Assembly (NCBI GenBank): GCA_037447605.1
Contig: CM074809.1
Coordinates: 2,880,158-2,944,157, forward strand
DNA: 64,000 nucleotides
Reading direction: 5' to 3'
DNA from: Zygnema circumcarinatum
Lineage: Eukaryota; Streptophyta; Zygnematophyceae; Zygnematales; Zygnemataceae
Below the pieces are notes generated by a model, which had not been told where the DNA came from, made no database searches, and saw only the letters and a list, made by a program, of their open reading frames with translations. Shown piece by piece: positions 56,277 to 64,000 of this stretch (the stretch's first letter is position 1; every line of letters begins with the position of its first letter). Position numbers and translations under genes: made by a program.

Positions 56277-59200
56277 GCACCCGCTCATAGCTGCTGACTG
56301 TCCCCCTCTCCGACAGCTGCTGCTCTGCCGCCGCCGCGGTGGCCTCCTCCGGCCGCAGAGGGTGCGCTCCCTTCCAGGCGAAGTGCTGTGCGAGTAGCCC
56401 CCCCCACGCGTGTAGGAGCACCACTCCCTCCGCGGCGCCGCCCAGAGCCTCCCTCGCCAGGGGGGCCCCGAACCCCGCCGCCCTGCTGGAGGAGATGGAG
56501 GAGTCCATGCCCGGCCTCGCGGGAGACTCGACCACCATTCGCAGCTGGAGAGAGAGAGAGGGAGAGGACGGAGGGGAGGAGATGAGGAGGGGAGGAGGGG
56601 AAGGGGGAGAGGGCATGGGAGGGGAGGGAAGGGAAAGGGAGCGAGGGAGGGAGGGAGGGATGGGATGGGAGGAGGAGGAGGAGGAGAGGAAGGAGAGAGA
56701 TTTCGCAGATTGCTGACAACAGGGGAGAGAGACACTGAGGGGTTTATTCCGACTCTAATGGTGGAAGGGCAAGTGATATTTCACAGCATTTCCCTAGTTG
56801 ATAGCCTCCCTTAACTTCGTTTAAAGGAAGCGGCGATGGAGGCTACCCTTGCTTACTTGCATGCACCATCCGTCTTGAAAAATGTTTGCTTAACTACAGA
56901 GAAAAGTTGCAACTCCTTATCAGACACAGCTGATGACATGGTTCGCGCTCGAAAAGAAGTTGCATTGCACCTTACTATTGACTGCAGCGAAGCGCAGGCA
57001 GAAGTTGTCATGCGCTGCTTGAATCGCCGGCAGGTTGGGAAGGATGCCGTACACACTCGCTGCCGTGCATGCTCAAGTCCGCGGGGACGACTGTCAAGGA
57101 GCTTTGCTACTGAATATCGTTAGGGCTCAAAAGTTGAGAACAACAGAATGCACACTAACCAAGGAGAGCTCCGTATTCTCCTGTCTAACAGCTTGATGGG
57201 CGGACAGTGGTGCAGAGCTCAACAGTAGGCCTAAAAATGCTTGTTGCAGATGAACATGGCATGCATATGCAGAATCTGTCATTTGGCCAACACCCAAGCA
57301 AACATTTGAGGCTTAGAAAGGATATTCAGAATCACTAATGGAGTCGAGAGAGGGTAGCTCGAACTTGCCCTCCTCCACCAGCTTCTTGAAGAATGGTGAC
57401 AAGTCCACGAGGATGCCACCTGGCACGATGTGGACTTCTTCAAAAGCAGCCACCACCGGCTCCCTCTGCTCCCTCCACCACCGATTTCAATTTCCCACCA
57501 ACAACAAAGAAAACGCTGGCAAAGTTGCGTTGTGACGCCGCCCATTGCGATTGGCCGGCATCACATCAAAACAACCCACGAAAAGAATCATCCCTAGAAT
57601 CAATCAGGTGCACTCCCCAGCATACCCTGAGGGGCTGAAGAATTCTGTCGAGCTTGAGCCTCTTTTTGAAGACGGCCTCTCCCTCCTTCTCCGAGGGGGC
57701 GAGCAGTGCGAGCAGCAGAGGGAGAGCGCGGAGGAGGGCGAGCCGGTCTCTGTACCGCACTGTGTGGGCCCCTTCAAGGTTCTCCACGCAGTAGCCCACC
57801 AGCTGCACCGTCATCTCCTCTACACTGCGCCCCTCCGATATCTCTCCTTAAGTAAAGAAGTTAATAACTTTTGACGAGTTGGACAATATTATCAATGATA
57901 TCCACCACAACTTGGGGGCTCGCTTTCGAACGTGCTCCTGCACCGCAAAGCTACTATCGCGACAGGATTGTCACTGGCAGCAAGTAGCAGGAGGCAGGGG
58001 CACATGTAAATGCAAGGCGTGGAACAGCACAGCACAACATCAAGATACTGACTGTGGATTACGGTGAAGTGATGTCAGCGAACCTGCCCACACGCGCTAC
58101 CTCGCGCTTCAATGTGTTTAGAATGCTCCATCGTCCTGTCAGAAACACCTGCATATGAAGATCGCACGCAAGAAGAGTCCCTAGTAAAGTGATAGAGAGA
58201 TTCGCAGAACAAACAAGACAAGCTTACAGTAACATCAAGGGTCTGCCATTGTGCCCACAGAATGGAACTGCACACCAGCAAGCAAACAACTAGTCCCGGA
58301 AAAGACGAACACTTGAACCGTTTCGTGCTTGCAAAGCTGCCTTTCGTGATCATGATTGTTTCGGAAGCGACACTGGAGATATGTATGTAGGCAAGCCCTA
58401 CCTGAAGCTCCTCGTTTGCTCTTCTCTCGCCTCCCTCGTCCTTAGCCTGGTGGGACACTGGATATGTTCTGCAGTCAGAGGGCAGCCATGGCCAGATTAC
58501 ATGCCATGCCAAGTCTACCGTCCCTGCAGCAACAGCTGCCATATCTCATCGGCTGCTTTACACCAGCAGCCCATACGAAAGGCAGTCAGAAAAAAGATCT
58601 CCACTCGCCACTCTCAACTCCTTCAACCCATTTCAGTTTGCAGCAGAGTGTAATCTGTTCCTCCTGAGCACACTAGGAAAGAAAGTGCACCTCTTGTACC
58701 ACATAAAGTCATTGATGAAGCTGGTCTTCAGGTTCTTCATGAAGTCCAGTACAAGAAGCGAGTCCAGAATCTTCACAAGATACCTGCAAGCACTCTTCAT
58801 GCAACTTCACTTGACATCTTCACATTTCGACAGCCTTCATAAGAGGAAATTAAGAAGACTCAAACATCCAACGAAGCCAGCAACTTGCGTTCTAAAATCA
58901 GCTGAAAAGCTGAAAAAAGGGACTCATAAAGAGTGATCTGTATCCGGCAAAGGTAACGCTCTGCACCATCGTATTAGTGGTAATCTTTTGCGAGAATGCA
59001 TACCGTAAATGGGACCAGGATGGCCCACTGCTGCTTCGCCGCTCGGCCCCCAAATCTGCCGCCACCTGCCATTCAAGGAGCTCATTGTGCAGGTAAAATT
59101 CTTTACTTGCATAACGAGGCGGATGTTCTCTTCATTTGTACAAGGATCGCTACATGGCTTTCATCCAAAAAGTCGACAAGAAGCATGAACAATTATGCAC

Positions 59201-62198
59201 GGATGTTATCTCCACCGTGACAAACAATAGCAGATCCTCGCTAGAAGGGATGCGTTCAAGATACATTTCTTACATTTTCTGAGTTATGTAGAACAGCAAC
59301 AGGATGAGGGCATATAAGCTAGGAGGCAGGAGGTAGGTTATATTTAGGGGCTCGTATTGGAGATAGCCCATGCTGACTGACATTTAAGGTCCAAAATCAG
59401 GGGGGTAAATGCGGGCTTTGTACCTGCCGGCAAGCCTTCGCCTGCCATTGTTGAAGTTTCCGAAGTTTGCTAATCTCCAGATCAAGCACTTTGAAAGTTT
59501 CCCAGTAGAGCTCACTCTTGAGCTTTTCAGGGCCTTCTGAAAGCTGCTCAACAACAGAACACCAACAACTCGATTAAAGCTCAGGGAGCAGTTTCAACCA
59601 GTGAAAGATGTACTTCACGCAATCAAACTCACAAAACCTGTAGAGAAACTAAAGGCACAGCAATGAATCATGAGCAAACCTGGTTGTTCTAATGAAACGA
59701 TAAAGGCTACGATAAAGTTTGCAGCAGTGGCATTCCAACATCTGATGGTCTGACTTCTTCCAATGCCTAAGGAAGAATTGCGTGCTTTACTCTAGGTAAA
59801 GAAATGCTAACCAGCCCAACATACACACTTCCCTGGAGGGCAATTAAGTCAAAGAATATTTTCAACACCCGAACCTCAGATTCAAGACGGTTTTCCCACT
59901 GCGATTTTGTGGCATTATAATCTTTCCAGTTTTCAGAACCTATCCAGTTTAAATGTTCATCACCTGTGGAAGAGCTTTGACACACGCGCGATAAGTGTAG
60001 AGCATCGCCAGCATCTCCCTCGCTTCACTTAGCAAAGTTTCCTGGATAGGGCAGCACGCAAACCTGAATTAATCTCTCTGACAGTACTGCCATCTCCATT
60101 CAAGTAGATGAATCACTGTTACCATTCCAGATACAAGCAGTAAAGTTCTTGACACAACTCGAGCACGAGCAGCTTTAAGATCGCCATTCTTGGCTATGGT
60201 CAAGAACATCACGAGAAAAAACAACCGGAAGGTACATTGTACATGTTTCAAACGCAACTGAAATGCAAAACATAATGCTAACCTACAGTAGACACATGTT
60301 TGTGAATGAGCTGCTCGCATTGGGAAATGACGAGTAAGGGGTTTCAGCCATATAGAAGCGGTAAAGTATACACGTTAATTCGAGGAGCTCACCAATTGCA
60401 TGATGTGCTTTGTGTCATGCTCCAAGTTGAGGGAGAACGCTGGCACATCGGCATAATCTGCACCCAAGAAGTGATCTCGACAGTCAGCAACAACAAATAG
60501 GTCATCAAATTAACGTTTCTCAATTCGTGCACAAACATTCAGCAATCCTGGCACTAGGAGTTCCTCAACTCCTGTGATGTTCTACGTAAATAGGATCACG
60601 CAGTATTTCTTACTACTGCCTTCTCAATTGTAAAGATAGTAAAGTTCAAATAGTTTTCTAATGTAACACCACTGATGTCAGAAGACAACATATTTACACG
60701 GCTCTGTGTCAAGAGTAGCAATCCTTTCTATTGGATATTTGGTTGTTTCTAGCCTCCAAGTTGTGCAGTTTGCTCCTAACTTGCACTAACAGTGTGGCTA
60801 AGAATCCAAAGTCTTCATTTTCATCTTGTTACTGCATTATAAGCTGCAGGCTTTAAAGATTGCCAACCCTCGCAAAAACGAAATGTGCATTGTTCATTGT
60901 TTCGCCAGCATTGAAAGCTTTAGAATAGAAACAAAAGTTGATTCAACTATGGATGGTTAATAATGGCGACATTGAAGTAAATAAATAACTCGTTTAGTAT
61001 GCTAGTGCATGCTGGTCTTGTCAATGCTCCATTGACCTTGTTTGCTACTGACTAATGAACTGATCGCCCCATGTACAGTGGAAATGCGGCAAAATGCTTT
61101 CTGCTTGGGAAAATGGTTTGATGGTATTTTTCTTTCATCAAGAATATTGTCGTAACTGGTTACTCTCAGCCGTCACGAGGAAGAGTTTAATGTCTGAGAC
61201 CTGGTCAATCACTAGTTCCCTGACAAAAAAGGAGAGACGTAAGGCTCTGCTAAGGCTATGCGTGGGAAAAGCTATCATTTTAACAGCGTGAACTCAAGTT
61301 TATAGTCAAGTTGTTTGTGCATCAAACGAATTTTCTTTCTAAAGCAATTTTTTTGTGCTTCCATGGTCAAACATCTGGAATGCTGAGGATTTGGAACTTG
61401 TACAATGCACCATCAATGCAATGAAAAGTAGTCGAAAGAAAATTCTGAAAATGTCAATGAAATCACGAAATCCGCCAATAAGGAACCTTCGGCTTTCTGG
61501 TAATGCAACGAGCCTGGTTTCTTGCACAGACTGGTTTTAAGTACAGGAACACCTGGCCATGTAAACAAGTCCCGGACCACACGGTACATTCTTATTTAAA
61601 TAGGCGCCACTAGGATTCAGAACGTGGTTTGGGGTCTTCGATGACTACAAGAGGAACATTATAGACTTTGTGCGAATAACACGATTTTTTTTGAAGTCGC
61701 TCATTCCGAGTGAACGTTTGTGAAGGGGAGAGAAACAAAGCCCCGACAAAAGAGTCCAATGTCATTTTCTCTTGATGGAGCCTACTATTTTTAGGATATA
61801 GCCTATGTTAGTAAGACTTCGAAACGCCAGTTTTCAGGAACGGTATTCAGAAAACAGAAGGTGAGCTCGACGAGCTCCTGGTAACTTTAAGGCTCTGGGT
61901 AACTGTCATCCTTTTTGTGCCATTGCTAGGAGAGGCTGACTTGGAAGCCCACCGATAAAATCATAGAATTCATGAGAAGATGTTCGCTTGCTTCAGCATT
62001 CGTGCTATGCGAAGCTGAAGATGGCTGTGTAGGGGGCTATGTAGAGCAACAGAACACTTGCCGAGACGCACCTACTTGACTGCCCCTCGATGCAGCATCG
62101 CTGTAGTGTGTGTCTGCTAGTCCCGCAATGGTTGCCTGGTCGTCAGGCAGCGACAGTGTGAGCAATGTCATTATCGCTTCCTCTACAGCGGCAGCCAT
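48275..62198 (-). CDS. PIR: PIROGI / CYFIP (SRA1) subunit of the SCAR/WAVE complex
   Basis: PIR/CYFIP bridges Rac/ROP GTPases to the SCAR/WAVE complex that activates ARP2/3 actin nucleation. The start is the ATG at 62198 (MAAAVEEAIMTLLTLSLPDD), matching the plant PIR N-terminus. Early exons: 62198-62072, 60457-60393, 60041-59964 (ETLLSEAREMLAMLYTYRAC), 59543-59424, and about 59073-59007, 58785-58688, 58472-58403 and 58151-58083. Then about 57840-57600 (LLALLAPSEKEGEAVFKKRL), 57445-57338, 56550-56280, 55995-55770, 55550-55290, 54980-54760 and 54240-54000 (VECSIPWMLVECVLEEL, then TLRQQFLYDEVEAEV). Later blocks: INLSALLAQRMN (about 52160), PFPAMLAEASN (51620), LLPNFLWNSVSQRFVR (51370), GLPHMRALVALLGPHSLPLV (50860), SAPWLGVVPGSDGE (49700) and WGGCTLVYLLGQERIFELQD (48990); the last exon ends at 48275. 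Intron 1 is about 1.6 kb. Middle exon edges are approximate. Confidence 0.9.
54927..54966 (+). repeat. (GAGAGG/GAGGA)n purine run in PIR
   Basis: (GAGGGA)n then GGAGGAGGAGGAGC, at the edge of a PIR exon. A related (GAT)n run occurs at 54246-54272 and a (GTTACA)n run at about 55585-55630, all within PIR introns. Confidence 0.7.
56205..56273 (+). repeat. (GA)n microsatellite beside a PIR exon
   Basis: About 33 uninterrupted GA units; in the gene's sense it is (CT)n just downstream of the coding block ending near 56280 (SSYERVL), so it probably starts the intron right after the donor. Confidence 0.9.
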
Positions 62199-62344
62199 GC
62201 TGCCTGCCCACGTCCTTCTCACCGGTGGGTGCCGCCTGCCAGAGAGAACGCGAGCTCGTGGGGGGGGCGCTACGAAGGACACTTCTTTCGCCTCCAGCGC
62301 CTGTACGCATTGGTTAGCCCGCGAAGTGACTTTGTCAAACCAAG

Positions 62345-62495
62345 CCAAGTCAGGCCACGTTAAACCAAACTAATTCAAGCCAAGCCAAGCCAAGCCAGGC
62401 CAAGTAAAGCCAAACCAAGCCAAGCCAAGCCAAGCCAAGCCAAGCCAAGTTAAGCCAGGCCAAGCCGCCAAGCCAAGCAGCTAAGCTAAGCGAAG
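62345..62495 (+). repeat. (CCAAG)n pentamer repeat upstream of PIR
   Basis: CAAGCCAAGCCAAGCC units with scattered T, A and G substitutions (CCAAGTTAAGCC, AAGCTAAGCGAAGCC). The PIR start codon at 62198 lies about 150 bp away, so it falls in the 5' leader or the promoter. Confidence 0.85.
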
Positions 62496-62689
62496 CCAAA
62501 AAAAAGGTCCCCGCGCCAATCGCGTTTCAGTCGACGGCGCGTGGCGGGCAGTGCTCCGCTACTGCCACCATCGTCGGCGATCCAACGGTCAAATCGCTAC
62601 GAGTGTACGCATACGTGGCACATCCCGTCCATCGCCTAAAGAATCTCGCACGCGTCGAGAATACCGCTTTGAGTGATATCAATGCCAAG

Positions 62690-62830
62690 TCGAAAGGTGT
62701 GGCATTGACCTCACGATGGCGATGATGCCATCAATGTACATGGACAAAATCAGCATGGGAAACCACGAGAAACTAACCGGTCATGAAGGACCATGCCAAT
62801 GCCATGCCAATTCCCCCTGCATCAGGGACC
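62690..62830 (-). repeat. Retroelement 3' tail, copy 4
   Basis: In minus orientation the landmarks are CGGTCCCTGATGC, GGTCCTTCATGACCGGTTAG, TTTCTCGTGGTTTCCCATGC, GATTTTGTCCATGTACATTG, ATGGCATCATCGCCATCGTG and GGTCAATG, in the order seen in copies 1-3. Confidence 0.65.
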
Positions 62831-62935
62831 GAAACGTGGTCTGAGGGCCATTGGCAATGAATTGAGAGCCAACTGTTCACAACCTTGTGCAACCAATGGC
62901 TGGAGCCATTGGCAGCAGTTGGCTAGGCCCGCATG
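62810..62935. repeat. CCAATGG/CCATTGG cluster next to tail copy 4
   Basis: GGCCATTGGCAATGAATTG, CAACCAATGGCTGGAGCCATTGG and GCAGCAGTTGGC. It abuts the retroelement tail on the element's own upstream side. Confidence 0.6.
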
Positions 62936-63469
62936 GCTCGTATTTCTGAGCCACAGACAGCAATGGCACCTTCATTTACTTTTTGGTGGCATATCATATC
63001 GACAGGGGAGCACTGGTGATTTATTCTAGAAAAGACTGATATTGAATACTTGAAGCACGTGCATGAAGTGCTCAGGAGGAAATCAATCGACTCTGTAAGG
63101 CAACTGTTTGTTGAGACCAATGCAAAAGGAACACAGCATTGAGCCTCACACGCGACACCAAGAAACAAAAAGCTTTGCCCAACAAAGCAAGACCTCACTT
63201 TACAGTATTTACAAAGCTGTCCCACACAATTGGGACAGCCCTTAGCCCTGAGAATTTGTCGCTGTCCAATGGCTGGCGCTCAACCACCATGAATTCGCCA
63301 TAGACGCCTGTTGACTGACACAGTTGAAGAGCAACGGACGTTACTCACGTAGACGATATGTTAGTAAATCCAGATCCTGGAGTCATTGGTGATCCTTCTG
63401 AATCTGGGAAAAGAAATGTCACAAGTTCCTCCCTTTAATTCCATCCGTAACTATGCTGAAATCCCATGG
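62936..63469. other. 3' flank of the NRDE2-like gene, no gene seen
   Basis: A mixed stretch containing the 3' UTR of the following minus-strand gene. Open frames are short and carry no recognisable motif. Confidence 0.4.
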
Positions 63470-64000
63470 TTAGTCACCGTCCTCTGCTTCTTGAAGGAGA
63501 ATTTCGAACACGTCAGTGCGCAAGTGTATTTCTTTCTCCCGCATAATGTCAGCAAGCTCTGACTGCTCCTTCGCTGTAAGCACCGTGTTCAACTTGGTGA
63601 AGGCTTCCATCCATAGGCTCTTTGACCTGATTCAAAGACCGGAAAAAAAAAAATCATTCACTCAGCACAGGGCTAGCTAGCGGAAGAGTATAAAATTCTC
63701 CAATTGCTCTGGAAATGAAACGTGTACAGGTGCACAATCATTGACAGAGCTTTGAATTCCCACCAAGGGCAGGTATGAATTGCTCGAAAAAATATGCGGC
63801 GCGCCGCATCTTGGTTCTTTGCCAACTTGAGCTCATATGCGAGGTACGCTCTCCAAATAAGGACAGACTGCCACGTGGCGGACCTTTGCAGACTATGCTC
63901 CATCAAGCTGTGAACACGAGGGCCGGCTCCCAAGCGACCAACTTCTGTCGCCACTGCAAAGAGCCACAGAGTTGTGGACGGATTTCTGTTCAAGACAAGC
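63470..64000 (-). CDS. NRDE2: NRDE2-like protein, C-terminal end only
   Basis: Two exons of the 3' end: from the edge to 63764, and 63626-63470 (TAA stop at 63470-63472), joined at phase 2 to give HTCPWSKSLWMEAFTKL. The upstream exon has LWLFAVATEVGRLG, VLIWRAYLAYELKLAKNQDA and ARRIFFRAIHTCPW, the last of the HAT-like helical repeats. The final exon has LADIMREKEIHLRTDVFEIL then LQEAEDGD. This ending matches the NRDE2 family, which in animals and plants acts in nuclear RNA quality control and RNAi with the exosome-associated helicase MTR4. The 5' part lies outside the window. Confidence 0.85.

Noticed and set aside
59767-59985. 72-codon minus-strand open frame within the PIR locus
   Set aside because: It overlaps the true exon 59964-60041 in another frame and runs into an intron; no PIR similarity.

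Overview
This is a gene-rich piece of a nuclear eukaryotic genome, almost certainly from a streptophyte and most likely a non-seed plant or charophyte alga. The main reasons are a plant-type xyloglucan endotransglucosylase/hydrolase, a PIROGI/CYFIP gene closest in my recollection to the plant form, an ACR11-type chloroplast ACT-domain protein, a plant-type sphinganine C4-hydroxylase, short GT..AG introns and telo-box motifs next to a ribosomal protein gene. There are no operons. The species cannot be fixed from the sequence alone. Family assignments rest on remembered motifs, because no database search was possible.

Layout, left to right: RPL19 (minus, cut by the window edge) head to head with the spliceosomal Sm-D3 gene (plus). 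Next comes a cysteine-rich zinc-finger protein gene (minus, about 4.6-7.8 kb), then the 3' end of a dead LINE-like retroelement and a 47-bp tandem array (8.2-9.25 kb). An ACR11-like double-ACT gene (plus, 9.5-11.3 kb) is followed by a repeat-rich gap, an XTH gene (minus, 14.1-15.75 kb), a GC-rich block carrying a large inverted repeat (16.2-17.6 kb), and a small APC15-like gene (plus, 17.95-18.8 kb). The long VPS8 gene of the CORVET complex (minus, 20.2-33.4 kb) is head to head with a pterin-4a-carbinolamine dehydratase gene (plus, 34.3-37.6 kb), whose last intron carries about 0.9 kb of almost pure C/T repeat. Then come a two-RRM hnRNP gene with a Gly/Tyr-rich tail (minus, 38.9-40.9 kb), a second repeat-rich gap, a sphinganine C4-hydroxylase gene (plus, 44.0-46.55 kb), the PIROGI/CYFIP gene of the SCAR/WAVE complex (minus, 48.3-62.2 kb), and the 3' end of an NRDE2-like gene (minus, 63.5 kb to the edge).

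The genes are mostly housekeeping: translation and splicing (RPL19, SmD3, hnRNP, NRDE2), endosomal tethering (VPS8), actin control (PIR), cell wall (XTH), sphingolipid synthesis (SBH) and the cell cycle (APC15-like). They do not form one pathway. I saw no phage, CRISPR, bacterial or toxin genes.

The most interesting unexplained signal is a dispersed repeat family. Clusters of the self-complementary heptamer pair CCAATGG/CCATTGG occur at five places, and four lie within about 350 bp of a recognisable copy of one retroelement 3' tail. Other points worth a look are the 16-17.6 kb inverted repeat, a frame break in the ACR11-like gene, two probable microexons in the zinc-finger gene, and the likely APC15 subunit.
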